Origin: Phaeobacter inhibens DSM 16374
GTDB lineage: Bacteria; Pseudomonadota; Alphaproteobacteria; Rhodobacterales; Rhodobacteraceae
Assembly: GCF_000473105.1 (NCBI RefSeq)
Contig: NZ_KI421498.1
Location: 2,636,009-2,700,008 of the forward strand
Direction of reading: 5' to 3'
Length of the DNA stretch: 64,000 nucleotides
The notes beneath the pieces are model-generated. The model searched no databases, was not told the DNA's origin, and saw only the letters and a program-made list of their open reading frames with translations. Both the position numbers and the translations under genes were made by a program. This document shows, piece by piece, positions 17,399-26,026 of this stretch. Position 1 is the first letter of the stretch. Every line of letters starts with the position of its first letter.

Positions 17399-18001
17399 TC
17401 AGCGGTGGCGGCGCAGGTAGACGTAGTACGCCCCGCCGCCGCCATGGCTGACATGGGCCGGTGTCACCTGAAGCACCACCTGCGACAGTGGCGGCAAGGA
17501 CAACCACTGCGGCACCTGATGTCGCAAGACGCCGCGGGGGACCGGCATCGGGCCGGGTTCGTCGCGATCCTTCCCCTTGCCGGTGATCACCAACACCAGC
17601 CGCTTGCCGGCAGAATGCGCTGACAGGACAAAGCCAACCAACGCCGGATGCGCGGAATCAACCCGCATTCCATGCAGATCCAGCTTACCCTCGGGCTTCA
17701 GTTTACCGCGTTTCATCTTGCGATAGGCCTTACCGTCCATCTGCATCGGCGCAGCGATCAGCCCACTGGTGACACTGGGCTTAAGATCATGTCTGGCCGA
17801 CTTTGGCCCAACCTTGGACCCCAACTCGAACAGCTCTGGCGTGAATCGCTCCTGTGGCGGAAGTATCGATTTAGTTGGCTTTGGTTTTGGCAAATGGGCC
17901 GTGGCAGGGGCGGTGTGTGTTTTCGGGTGCAGCCGCTCAGCCTGTTTGGCAACGCGGTGCCACAGGTCGATTTCCTCAGATGTCAGTTTGCGGCGGGTCA
18001 T
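17399..18001 (-). CDS. Smr domain protein
   Basis: A 200-residue protein with a basic Pro-rich N-terminal half and a C-terminal Smr (small MutS-related) domain: LDLHGMRVDSAHPALVGFV (about 115-133) with the catalytic-type DLHG motif, then LVLVITGKGKD and HGGGGAYYVYLRR. Smr domains are endonucleases acting on DNA or RNA. It is the third gene of the Tim44-mltA-smr unit, overlapping mltA by one base (TGATG type). Confidence 0.9.
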   Translation of the reverse strand: MTRRKLTSEEIDLWHRVAKQAERLHPKTHTAPATAHLPKPKPTKSILPPQERFTPELFELGSKVGPKSARHDLKPSVTSGLIAAPMQMDGKAYRKMKRGKLKPEGKLDLHGMRVDSAHPALVGFVLSAHSAGKRLVLVITGKGKDRDEPGPMPVPRGVLRHQVPQWLSLPPLSQVVLQVTPAHVSHGGGGAYYVYLRRHR

Positions 18002-19056
18002 CAGTAGTCCCCTGGCAACAGCGCATAGGCACGTTGGATCGGCAACAGAACGACCATTCTACCCGGATCCCGCAGCTTGCCGGCCTCAATCCCGGCTTCG
18101 TCACCGCTGCCAAAGAACACATCGGCGCGCTGCGCGCCCTTGATCGCTGATCCGGTATCCTGCGCAATCATCAAGCGGCGCATCGGCTTCGCTCCGTCTT
18201 TTTCAAGCCAGACCGGCGCGCCCAGCGGCGTGAAACGTGGATCAACTGCCAGACTGCGTAGAGTGGTCACCGAGCGGTTCATTGCCCCCAGCGGCCCGGC
18301 AGAGGCGGGAATGCGGCTTACCTCACGGAAAAACACATATGAGGGATTGTGCATCAGGAGATCCTCGCCGGCGAGGGGATTGCGCCGCACCCAACGCTTG
18401 ATCACTGCAGCGCTGACCTGATGGATATTATAAATACCGCGGCGGACCAATTCAGTGCCGATGGACCGGTATTCATGACCGTTTGCACCACCATAGCCAA
18501 CACGGATCGACGATCCATCGGGCAGGCGAATTCGACCAGACCCTTGAATTTGCAAGAAAAACAGTTCCACCGGATCATCGACCCAGGCGATTTCCAACCC
18601 GCGCCCCTCCATCACACCGCTTGTCAGAAGTTCGCGTCGTGTCAGCCACTGACTGATCTTGCGCGACTCCGGCGGTTGACGATAAACCGGATACCGGTAG
18701 CGCGAGCTGGGTCGGCGAGCGCCTGAAAGCTCGGGTTCAAAATAGCCGGTGAACAGGGCCGGCGCGCCATCTTCAATCAGGACCGGGCGAAAGAACAGCT
18801 GAAAAAAGCCACGCGCTGCCTTAGGGTCTTGTTCGTTGGCCAATGCGCAGAGCGCGCGCCAGTCGGGATCTTTCAAATCACGGCAAGTCTGTAGAAATGC
18901 ACCCAGCGCCGCTTCGTGATCATCGTCTGCCCATCCCTCCAGCTGAGCGAAGGACAGCATGGTATAACTGGTTTCCGCCTGTCCGCCCTGCGGAAACAAA
19001 TATGCGCCAGCTCCAAGAGCCAGCGCACAGAGTGCCCGCCGGAGCCCACGCATCAT
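18001..19056 (-). CDS. mltA: Membrane-bound lytic murein transglycosylase A
   Basis: MltA cleaves the MurNAc-GlcNAc bond of peptidoglycan to form 1,6-anhydro-MurNAc. The 351-residue protein has an N-terminal signal (LCALALGAGAYLF), the MltA domain (FTGYFEPELSGAR, IQGSGRIRLPDG), and the 3D domain with the catalytic Asp region IAQDTGSAIKGAQRADVFFG. No lipobox Cys is seen at the signal end, so it may be periplasmic rather than acylated. Overlaps its upstream neighbour by 4 bases. Confidence 0.95.
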   Translation of the reverse strand: MMRGLRRALCALALGAGAYLFPQGGQAETSYTMLSFAQLEGWADDDHEAALGAFLQTCRDLKDPDWRALCALANEQDPKAARGFFQLFFRPVLIEDGAPALFTGYFEPELSGARRPSSRYRYPVYRQPPESRKISQWLTRRELLTSGVMEGRGLEIAWVDDPVELFFLQIQGSGRIRLPDGSSIRVGYGGANGHEYRSIGTELVRRGIYNIHQVSAAVIKRWVRRNPLAGEDLLMHNPSYVFFREVSRIPASAGPLGAMNRSVTTLRSLAVDPRFTPLGAPVWLEKDGAKPMRRLMIAQDTGSAIKGAQRADVFFGSGDEAGIEAGKLRDPGRMVVLLPIQRAYALLPGDY

Positions 19057-19709
19057 GCGTCCGTAGCGACCAGATGCCAGTTCGGGTCCGCGCTGCCCAT
19101 GGTGCGGCCAAAGACCCAGGTGTCTTTCTGGCGCTTCACCGCCTTGGGATCACCCTCAACAATATCTCCACCGCGATCACGCACAACCGAGGTCAACTCA
19201 GCGACAAACCGCATCGTGATCTGTGCATCTCCAGTCGCCGGATCAAAGCTGGTGTCGGTCAACGTCGTCTCACGGACGCCAATAAACTCTGCCTCAATCG
19301 TCAGCCCCTGATCCTCACGATGAGCAACTGCGGTGACAAAACTGTCAAAGACGTCAGGCGCAAGGAAAGCTTCAATATCATCCAGCTCGCCGCGTTCAAA
19401 AGCCATGAGGATCATTTCATATGCGCCACGGGCGCCCTGCACGAAATCACGCACCTCAAACGAAGGTTCGGCTTTTTTCATCGCGGCAAGATCGCTGGCC
19501 TGCGGGCTGTCTTCGGGGACATAATCAACGATATCGTGATCTGGTCCGCCTTCGATCACCTCAAGTTCGGGGCGTCGGTTCTGGCGATCGGCCTGCGGCA
19601 CGGCCGGCTTTTCAAACCCTTCACGGGTGCCCAGTACGCTTTTCAGGCGCAGGATCAAAAACACGGCAATACCGGCCAAAACCAACAGCTGAATCACGGG
19701 CGACTCCAT
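19053..19709 (-). CDS. Tim44-like membrane protein (TimA)
   Basis: A 218-residue protein with one N-terminal membrane helix (IQLLVLAGIAVFLIL) followed by a charged linker and a C-terminal Tim44-like domain (about 80-215). This is the alphaproteobacterial homologue of the mitochondrial import-motor anchor Tim44. It has been linked to membrane or envelope protein handling in alphaproteobacteria. It heads the Tim44-mltA-smr unit and is divergent from fxsA. Confidence 0.85.
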   Translation of the reverse strand: MESPVIQLLVLAGIAVFLILRLKSVLGTREGFEKPAVPQADRQNRRPELEVIEGGPDHDIVDYVPEDSPQASDLAAMKKAEPSFEVRDFVQGARGAYEMILMAFERGELDDIEAFLAPDVFDSFVTAVAHREDQGLTIEAEFIGVRETTLTDTSFDPATGDAQITMRFVAELTSVVRDRGGDIVEGDPKAVKRQKDTWVFGRTMGSADPNWHLVATDA

Positions 19710-19824
19710 AACAACCTCTACGGTAGATGTTCATGCTTCGTTTGAAACTAAAGCGTTCCAACCTTATGTAGGTGACGGGTCGGCGCAAGTCCACCGTTCC
19801 GCGCAAGTTCTGAGGAAACCCAGC

Positions 19825-20331
19825 ATGTATCTCTTTCTCGCCTTTCTGATGGTTCCGATCATTGAAATCGCACTTTTTATTCAAGTCGGTGGCGCCATCG
19901 GCCTCTGGCCAACGCTGGCTATCGTGGTGCTGACGGCCGTGTTGGGGACCTGGCTGGTCCGTACGCAGGGTCGGCTCGCGCTCGGCCAGCTGCGTAGCTC
20001 TTTCGAGCAGTTGAATGACCCCACCGAACCCCTGGCGCATGGCGCCATGATTCTGGTGGCCGGCGCCCTGCTGCTAACACCCGGTTTTTTCACGGATGCG
20101 GTTGGCTTCGCCCTTCTGGTCCCACAGATACGTATTGCTGTTTATCGCTACCTGCGCTCAAAAGTGACGGTTGCCCGGTTCCAGATGGGCCCTGGCAGCA
20201 TGCACGGACGCAGCTACCCTGGCGACAATTCCCCTAAACCTCAGGGCGACGTCATTGATGCCGATTATGAGGACGTCAGCAACGATCGACCGCGAAAAGG
20301 CCCCTCCGGCTGGGTTGATGGGCAGGGCTAG
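19825..20331 (+). CDS. fxsA: FxsA-family membrane protein
   Basis: A 168-residue protein beginning MYLFLAFLMVPIIEIALFIQVGG, with the FxsA core of four hydrophobic stretches (LWPTLAIVVLTAVLGTWLVR, AHGAMILVAGALLLTPGFFTDAVGF). In E. coli FxsA overproduction relieves phage exclusion; its physiological role is unclear. The hydrophilic C-terminus is longer than in enterobacteria. It precedes secB, an order common in this clade. Confidence 0.9.
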   Translation: MYLFLAFLMVPIIEIALFIQVGGAIGLWPTLAIVVLTAVLGTWLVRTQGRLALGQLRSSFEQLNDPTEPLAHGAMILVAGALLLTPGFFTDAVGFALLVPQIRIAVYRYLRSKVTVARFQMGPGSMHGRSYPGDNSPKPQGDVIDADYEDVSNDRPRKGPSGWVDGQG

Positions 20332-20409
20332 GCGGGAGGCGTGACACCCCGTTGAGGTACCGCTCCCAAGCTGATAAGCACGAGCAAAACATAGTTTAGG
20401 AGTAGCTTC

Positions 20410-20904
20410 ATGGCCGAAAACGGCGCAACAGAAGGCGTGCAGCAGCCGCAAGTCCAGATGAATATTCTGGGCCAGTTCATCCGAGATATGTCGTTCGAAA
20501 ACGTCATGGCACAAAAAGGCGTCGGCGCCGACGTTCAGCCAGATGTCAGCGTGCAGGTTGCCCTTGATGCAAAAAAGCGTCAGGCGGAAAACCAATATGA
20601 AGTGATGACCAAGCTGAACATCGAGTCCAAGGACAAAGAAGGCAATGTCGTCCTCTTCGTTCTGGAACTGGAATATGTCGGGATTTTCAACATTTCCGGC
20701 ATTCCCGAAGATCAGCTGCATCCGTTCCTGCTGATCGAATGCCCGCGCATGCTCTTCCCGTTCCTGCGTCGCATCGTTTCCGACGTCACCCGTGACGGTG
20801 GCTTCCCGCCGTTGAACCTCGATAATATCGATTTCGTTGCGATCTATCGCAACGAACTGGCGCGTCGGCAGCAGGCCGAGGCTGCGGAACAACCGCAGCA
20901 ATAA
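20410..20904 (+). CDS. secB: Protein-export chaperone SecB
   Basis: Tetrameric cytoplasmic chaperone that keeps preproteins unfolded for SecA. The 164-residue protein starts with a low-complexity Gln-rich stretch, then MNILGQFIRDMSFENV, LELEYVGIFNI and CPRMLFPFLRRIVSDVTRDGGFPPL, all SecB signatures. Ends in an alphaproteobacterial Gln/Ala-rich tail. Followed by a strong bidirectional terminator. Confidence 0.97.
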   Translation: MAENGATEGVQQPQVQMNILGQFIRDMSFENVMAQKGVGADVQPDVSVQVALDAKKRQAENQYEVMTKLNIESKDKEGNVVLFVLELEYVGIFNISGIPEDQLHPFLLIECPRMLFPFLRRIVSDVTRDGGFPPLNLDNIDFVAIYRNELARRQQAEAAEQPQQ

Positions 20905-20925
20905 GCGTTCCCTGCTTGGGATACG

Positions 20926-20955
20926 AAAAACGCCGCTGTTTTCAGCGGCGTTTTT
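20926..20955. terminator. Bidirectional terminator between secB and dnaQ
   Basis: A perfect 13-base-pair hairpin (AAAAACGCCGCTG / CAGCGGCGTTTTT) with a TTTT loop, followed by T on both strands. It sits between convergent secB and dnaQ and can end both. Confidence 0.92.
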
Positions 20956-20982
20956 TTTGCGTTTGGCCCTTAGGGTCAGAAA

Positions 20983-21720
20983 TCAGCTATTGGCGCCGTT
21001 CCACAGGGCGGCATCCCCCATTTTAGCAACGAAATTGGCATGTGCTTCCTGTTCCTGCTCGGTCAGTCGCGACGGCAGCGGGGATGGCCGTGCAGTCGGG
21101 CGCCAGTCATCTGTCACCGTCGCCCCGCTGCTGGCCTTATCATTGGAGGCTGAAAGGCCAAAGTCCGGCTGTCGGCCACCAATCAGCTCCAGATAGACAT
21201 CGGCCAGAATTTCAGAATCGAGCAACGCCCCGTGCAGGGTTCGATTGCTGTTGTCGATATTGAACCGGCGGCAGAGCGCATCCAGCGTCGCCGGCGAGCC
21301 AGGAAAACGTTTACGGGCAATCGCCAGCGTATCGACCGCCTGATCCATCGGCAGCTTTGGCAGCCCCATCCAATCCAGCTCCGCATTGAGGAACTTCATG
21401 TCGAAGGCCGCATTGTGGATCACCATTTTGGAATCCCGGACAAAATTCAGAAATTTCTGGCCCACTTTCGCGAACACAGGCTTGTCGCGCAGGGTGACAG
21501 CACCCGGGCCGGGCTGCTGTGGCGGCTCCAGAAGATCCGGCCCGATGCCGTGCACCTTGAACGCATCCTGCGGCATGGAGCGTTGAGGGTTGATATAAAC
21601 GTGAAATGTCTCGCCCGTTGGCATGTGATTGAGCAGTTCAACCGCACCGATCTCAACAATCCGGTCGCCGGAAAACGGGTCAAAGCCCGTGGTTTCCGTA
21701 TCAAGAACAATTTCACGCAT
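20983..21720 (-). CDS. dnaQ: DNA polymerase III epsilon subunit (proofreading exonuclease)
   Basis: DEDDh 3'-5' exonuclease of the replicative polymerase. Exo I is VLDTETTGF with D7 and E9, Exo II is HNAAFDMKFLN, and Exo III ends LHGALLDSEILADVYLEL with the His and Asp of the catalytic set. The 245-residue length is normal. Last gene of the leftward block maf-aroE-coaE-dnaQ; it overlaps coaE by 8 bases. Confidence 0.96.
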   Translation of the reverse strand: MREIVLDTETTGFDPFSGDRIVEIGAVELLNHMPTGETFHVYINPQRSMPQDAFKVHGIGPDLLEPPQQPGPGAVTLRDKPVFAKVGQKFLNFVRDSKMVIHNAAFDMKFLNAELDWMGLPKLPMDQAVDTLAIARKRFPGSPATLDALCRRFNIDNSNRTLHGALLDSEILADVYLELIGGRQPDFGLSASNDKASSGATVTDDWRPTARPSPLPSRLTEQEQEAHANFVAKMGDAALWNGANS

Positions 21721-22306
21721 CTGCTATCAGCCTTCTAATCTGTGCGAGGATGGTCCGTACCTGAGTCTGGGCATGGTCCGGGGTGTCGGTCTCGATCAGA
21801 TAATCGGCCCGCGCTTTCTTCTCCTCTATCGGCATCTGTTTCTGCAGGATTTGTTCAAATTGCTCAACTGTCATCGTCCCGCGCGCAAGGACCCGCTGGC
21901 GCTGTGTCTCAGCATCGATCCAGACGCAGGCGACGGCATCCATTCCTGTGTCGCCACCGGTTTCAAACAGCAGTGGGATATCAAACACCAGAACATCATG
22001 CGGCGACGACGTTCTGAAACCCTCGCGGTCAGCAGCGACAAGTGGGTGTACGATGGTTTCAATTCGGGGCAGGGCGCGACTATCGTCGGCGATGATTTCG
22101 CGCAGGCGCCCCCGGTCAACCCGGCCTTCTATAACGGCCGTGGGCCACGCGTTCCCAATGGGGGCGACCGCCGCACCGCCTACATCATAAAGACGGTGAA
22201 CTGCAGCATCCGCGTCCCAAACTGCGCAACCCTCTTCGGCAAAGATCTGCGCGGTTGCGCTTTTCCCCATCCCGATAGACCCGGTTAGTCCTAACGCATA
22301 ACTCAT
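21713..22306 (-). CDS. coaE: Dephospho-CoA kinase
   Basis: Final enzyme of CoA synthesis. P-loop GSIGMGKSAT at about 10-19, then VWDADAAVHRLYD and the later HPLVAADR and DIPLLFETG segments typical of the family. 197 residues. Overlaps aroE by 4 bases and dnaQ by 8, so expressed as one unit. Confidence 0.96.
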   Translation of the reverse strand: MSYALGLTGSIGMGKSATAQIFAEEGCAVWDADAAVHRLYDVGGAAVAPIGNAWPTAVIEGRVDRGRLREIIADDSRALPRIETIVHPLVAADREGFRTSSPHDVLVFDIPLLFETGGDTGMDAVACVWIDAETQRQRVLARGTMTVEQFEQILQKQMPIEEKKARADYLIETDTPDHAQTQVRTILAQIRRLIADA

Positions 22307-23136
22307 GCCAATGCGGCCTCCCGCGTAGCGGTGTCAACCTCGGGCCGCTTGCCAAACCAGCGTTCAAATCCCGGTACCGCCTGATGCAACAGCATTCCCA
22401 GACCATCAACAGTGGTACAGCCAATATCCTCGGCCCATTGCAGCATTTCCGTTTTCAGCGGTGTGTAGACCAGATCTGTCACAACAGTGCTGGAACGAAG
22501 CCCATCCAGGGGCACACGCAGACGCGGCTTTCCAACCATTCCAAGAGAGGTCGTATTCACCAGAAGAGCAGCCTGTTCGATGACATTGCCAACCTGCACC
22601 CAGTCGACCACCTGAATGCGGGAGCCAAATTCACTGCGGAACTGATCCGCCCGTTCCCGCGTCCGGTTGCTCAACAGAATCTCTGGTACGCCTGCCTCAA
22701 GCAGGGAGGCGATCACCGCGCGACTGGCGCCGCCGGCCCCAAATACAACGGCCGGACCTGCGGCAGGATCCCAGTCCGGCGCGGATTGGTGTAGGTTGGT
22801 GATAAAACCGTAACCATCTGTATTATCAGCAAGGATAGAGCCATCAGCGCGGAATATCAGCGTATTGGCAGCGCCAATCAATGTCGCACGATCCGTCACC
22901 TGATCGGCGATCTCCATGATCTGTTCCTTGTGCGGGATGGTGATGTTTGCGCCGACAAACCCCATCTTGGGTAAACTGCGAACAACCTCCTCCAACTGAC
23001 CCGGTTCGACATGCAGCGGTATATAATGACCAGCAATGCCATAGGTCTGGAGCCAATGGCCGTGCACCAGAGGTGATCGGGAATGTGCAACGGGGCTGCC
23101 GATCACGCCAGCCAGCGGAATCCGAGTATCATTCAT
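22303..23136 (-). CDS. aroE: Shikimate dehydrogenase
   Basis: NADPH-dependent reduction of 3-dehydroshikimate in aromatic amino acid synthesis. [16 protein letters not shown] (about 10-25) binds shikimate, NITIPHKE carries the catalytic Lys, ADNTDGYGF the catalytic Asp, and [14 protein letters not shown] is the NADP-binding glycine loop. 277 residues. Overlaps maf and coaE by 4 bases each. Confidence 0.96.
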   Translation of the reverse strand: MNDTRIPLAGVIGSPVAHSRSPLVHGHWLQTYGIAGHYIPLHVEPGQLEEVVRSLPKMGFVGANITIPHKEQIMEIADQVTDRATLIGAANTLIFRADGSILADNTDGYGFITNLHQSAPDWDPAAGPAVVFGAGGASRAVIASLLEAGVPEILLSNRTRERADQFRSEFGSRIQVVDWVQVGNVIEQAALLVNTTSLGMVGKPRLRVPLDGLRSSTVVTDLVYTPLKTEMLQWAEDIGCTTVDGLGMLLHQAVPGFERWFGKRPEVDTATREAALA

Positions 23137-23732
23137 TGTTCTATCACTCCCTGAAGGGCCAGATAGTTCAGAAGCTCCAGCAAAGGTAATCCGAGCACAT
23201 TGAAGTAGTCTCCCTCGATGGCGCTGAACAATCGCACCCCTTCTTCCTCCAGCTTATATCCGCCAACGGCATACTTAATACTGTCCCAGTTCCGCATAAC
23301 ATAACTGCGCAGATATGCATCGGAACTCGACCTCATCCTAAGCCGCACCTGCCCGATATGCCGCCATAGCGGCTCATTGTCGCGATAGATAACCGCAGCG
23401 GACAATAACATATGTCGCTTGCCGCGCATCATCTTCAGCTGATCAAACGCATCATCCGAATCTTTTGGTTTTGATAACAATTTTCCATCAAACTCGAGAA
23501 CCTGATCACAGCCCAAGACCAGGGCTCCAGGATGCTTCGCGCTGACCTTGCGCGCCTTCGCCTCTGCGAGCGTATCGGAGATATCACGCGGCGTGGCCTC
23601 CTCTGCCAGAAGCGCCGCCTTGATCGCCGCTTCGTCAATACGGGCTGCGGCGACCTCAAACGGAACGCCAGCCTGCCGCAACAGCTGGGCGCGTATCTGC
23701 GATCCGGAAGCCAGAACGATGTGGGTAGACAT
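23133..23732 (-). CDS. maf: Maf-family nucleotide pyrophosphatase
   Basis: Maf proteins hydrolyse non-canonical or house-cleaning nucleotides to monophosphates. The 199-residue protein begins [21 protein letters not shown], followed by [20 protein letters not shown] and [12 protein letters not shown]. The start ATG is chosen because it sits right before the family N-terminus; a longer reading frame upstream has no support. First gene left of the putative origin, transcribed away from it. The usual alphaproteobacterial neighbours ppsR and hemE are not adjacent here. Confidence 0.9.
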   Translation of the reverse strand: MSTHIVLASGSQIRAQLLRQAGVPFEVAAARIDEAAIKAALLAEEATPRDISDTLAEAKARKVSAKHPGALVLGCDQVLEFDGKLLSKPKDSDDAFDQLKMMRGKRHMLLSAAVIYRDNEPLWRHIGQVRLRMRSSSDAYLRSYVMRNWDSIKYAVGGYKLEEEGVRLFSAIEGDYFNVLGLPLLELLNYLALQGVIEQ

Positions 23733-23828
23733 GTGGAAAACCCCGTGGGCAAGAGTGTGATGAGCTTTGGACGGTTTGTATGAAATTTCGGCCAATTCGC
23801 AAGCCGTGGAGAACCTCAAAATCCCCAT

Positions 23829-24137
23829 TTGCTTGCCGGCAGATTCGCCCTGAGAGGATAGGGATAACTTTGAAATCGTGGATATCTCAGTTGCTCTGAT
23901 TTCACCCCAAGTTTATCCCCACGACCAAACCCCAGATTGCACGTAATATTTCTCATGTTTTTATAGCCTGCCGGCAAGAGTCATCATGTCGCTGGGGGTA
24001 AAGCTGGTAAGTTATCCCAAGCGGGGATAAGCCGGTGGACGAGTCAGTTATCCACCGTTTTTAGGGTGCACTACTAAAACATCATCCTTTTAAAATACTT
24101 ATATTTTAAGGGGAGAGAGGGAACCGAGAGGCCAACC
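23829..24137. other. Putative chromosomal replication origin (oriC)
   Basis: Gene-free divergent gap between maf and hemJ. DnaA-box-like 9-mers (consensus TTATCCACA): TTATCCCCA at 23913-23921 (8/9), TTATCCACC at 24048-24056 (8/9), TTATCCCAA at 24012-24020 (7/9), and on the minus strand TTATCCCCG at 24022-24030 (7/9) and TTATCCCTA at 23859-23867 (7/9). An AT-rich tract at 24071-24110 could unwind. Three GANTC sites (CcrM methylation) are present. The flanking order maf-aroE-coaE-dnaQ left and hemJ/rho-mnmEG-parAB right, plus nearby parS sites, is what is seen next to many alphaproteobacterial origins. Origin activity is inferred. Confidence 0.7.
23832..23978. repeat. 11-bp inverted repeat flanking part of the putative origin
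   Basis: CTTGCCGGCAG at 23832-23842 and its exact reverse complement CTGCCGGCAAG at 23968-23978. Each arm itself contains the palindrome TGCCGGCA. They enclose two of the DnaA-box-like sites. The motif is seen directly; any role is unknown. Confidence 0.6.
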
Positions 24138-24593
24138 ATGGATCTGAGCGATCTGCTCTTTGAAATTTACCCCTACGCCAAATCTCTGCACATCATGGCA
24201 GTGATCAGCTGGATGGCAGGTCTGTTCTACCTCCCGAGGTTATTTGTCTATCACGTGGAGCAGGCAGAGAAGGTACCGGACAGCCTTCCCATCTTTGTCA
24301 TGATGGAAGAGAAGTTGCTTCGCATCATTATGAGGCCCGCCATGTACGCCAGCTGGGCTGCAGGGCTGCTAATGGTACTGACGCCGGGGTTGGTCGACTG
24401 GAGCAGTCTTTGGCCCTGGACGAAGGGCCTGAGCGTTCTGGGGATGACCTGGTTTCACCACTGGTTGCTGGTTCGTCACCGTGATTTCGCGAATGGAAAA
24501 AACACCCGCAGTGGTCGAAGCTATAGAATGATGAATGAAGTCCCGACATTGCTGATGGTGGTCATCGTGGTATCGGTCATTTTCAAGTTCTGA
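24138..24593 (+). CDS. hemJ: Protoporphyrinogen IX oxidase HemJ
   Basis: HemJ (UPF0093/CopD-like) oxidises protoporphyrinogen IX in bacteria lacking HemG and HemY. The 151-residue membrane protein has LHIMAVISWMAGLFYLPRLFVYH with its conserved His, and later helices MYASWAAGLLMVL and WFHHWLLVRHRDFA. The four-helix layout and length fit. First gene right of the putative origin; rho follows after a 130-base gap. Confidence 0.92.
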   Translation: MDLSDLLFEIYPYAKSLHIMAVISWMAGLFYLPRLFVYHVEQAEKVPDSLPIFVMMEEKLLRIIMRPAMYASWAAGLLMVLTPGLVDWSSLWPWTKGLSVLGMTWFHHWLLVRHRDFANGKNTRSGRSYRMMNEVPTLLMVVIVVSVIFKF

Positions 24594-24601
24594 GCGAAGA
24601 T

Positions 24602-24630
24602 TTGACTCAACAGGGTGGACCCCTTATGTA
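24602..24630 (+). promoter_or_regulatory. Candidate rho promoter (TTGACT-N17-TATGTA)
   Basis: TTGACT, a 17-base spacer and TATGTA lie just after hemJ and leave a leader of about 85 bases before rho. The leader has a GC-rich stretch (GGGCCCGTCCGGGC) that could fold. Rho genes often carry autoregulated leaders; that role is only a suggestion here. Confidence 0.5.
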
Positions 24631-24722
24631 TGCGACCAACGGGCCCGTCCGGGCACTCGTGTCTTCCTTATACCAATGACACCGCTCCCCAGATCTCAGG
24701 GGAGAACAAAGGCCGTATATAT

Positions 24723-25994
24723 ATGACCGTTCAATCCCTGAACCTTTCCGATCTTAAGGCAAAGAGCCCTAAGGACCTGTTGTCCATGGCAGAAGAGCTG
24801 GAGATCGAAAACGCCTCCACCATGCGCAAGGGCGAGATGATGTTCCAGATTCTCCGCGAACGTGCGGATGAGGGCTGGGAAATTGCCGGCGATGGTGTGC
24901 TTGAGGTTCTGCAGGATGGATTCGGTTTCCTGAGATCGCCTGAGGCCAACTATCTGCCCGGTCCTGATGATATCTATGTCTCGCCCGATATGATTCGTCA
25001 GTATGCGCTACGGACTGGTGACACGGTCGACGGTCAGATCAAATCGCCGCTGGAAAACGAACGGTATTTTGCGCTGACAAATGTCACCAAGATCAACTTC
25101 GAAGAACCGGAGAAGGCCCGTCACAAGATCGCCTTTGACAACCTGACACCGCTCTATCCTGATGAACGCCTGAAGATGGAGATCGAAGATCCGACCATCA
25201 AAGATCGCTCTGCCCGCGTGATCGATTTGGTCTCCCCGATTGGTAAAGGCCAGCGATCCCTGATCGTGGCGCCACCGCGGACCGGTAAGACAGTTATTCT
25301 CCAGAACATCGCGCATTCCATCGCGAAGAATCATCCGGAATGCTATCTGATCGTTCTCCTGATCGACGAACGTCCGGAAGAGGTCACCGATATGCAGCGC
25401 TCGGTTAAGGGTGAGGTCGTGTCCTCCACCTTCGACGAACCTGCGACGCGGCACGTTGCGGTGTCCGAAATGGTGATCGAGAAGGCCAAGCGTCTGGTGG
25501 AGCATAAACGAGATGTTGTTATTCTTCTAGACTCTATCACAAGACTTGGTAGGGCATTCAACACAGTGGTGCCATCTTCTGGTAAAGTCTTGACTGGTGG
25601 TGTTGATGCAAACGCGCTGCAACGTCCCAAACGATTCTTTGGTGCAGCCCGAAATATCGAAGAAGGTGGTTCTTTGACGATCATCGCCACGGCACTGATC
25701 GATACTGGTAGCCGGATGGATGAAGTGATCTTTGAAGAATTCAAAGGAACCGGTAACTCTGAAATCGTCCTCGACCGGAAGATTGCGGACAAACGTGTAT
25801 TCCCGGCGATCGACATTCTCAAATCCGGTACACGGAAAGAGGACCTGCTCGTTGACAAAGGGGATCTTGCAAAGACATTTGTGCTTCGCCGGATTCTAAA
25901 CCCAATGGGCACTACCGATGCGATTGAATTCCTTTTGTCTAAGTTAAAGCAAACAAAGACAAATTCTGAGTTCTTCGACTCAATGAACACCTAA
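24723..25994 (+). CDS. rho: Transcription termination factor Rho
   Basis: Hexameric RNA-dependent ATPase. The 423-residue protein starts at [20 protein letters not shown], has the RNA-binding OSB domain ([21 protein letters not shown]), Walker [27 protein letters not shown], and the Q/R-loop region [13 protein letters not shown]. Full length. Base composition changes inside the gene: around 25.50 kb it drops from about 60% GC to well below 50% (20/60 on the line at 25921). Confidence 0.97.
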   Translation: MTVQSLNLSDLKAKSPKDLLSMAEELEIENASTMRKGEMMFQILRERADEGWEIAGDGVLEVLQDGFGFLRSPEANYLPGPDDIYVSPDMIRQYALRTGDTVDGQIKSPLENERYFALTNVTKINFEEPEKARHKIAFDNLTPLYPDERLKMEIEDPTIKDRSARVIDLVSPIGKGQRSLIVAPPRTGKTVILQNIAHSIAKNHPECYLIVLLIDERPEEVTDMQRSVKGEVVSSTFDEPATRHVAVSEMVIEKAKRLVEHKRDVVILLDSITRLGRAFNTVVPSSGKVLTGGVDANALQRPKRFFGAARNIEEGGSLTIIATALIDTGSRMDEVIFEEFKGTGNSEIVLDRKIADKRVFPAIDILKSGTRKEDLLVDKGDLAKTFVLRRILNPMGTTDAIEFLLSKLKQTKTNSEFFDSMNT

Positions 25995-26026
25995 TAGACG
26001 GGCCGGCACGAAAGGAAGGTCATCTG

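Noticed and set aside
24090-24109. Possible CtrA site in the AT-rich tract of the putative origin
   Set aside because: Two TTAA half-sites are present but 12 bases apart rather than 7, so they do not fit the consensus.
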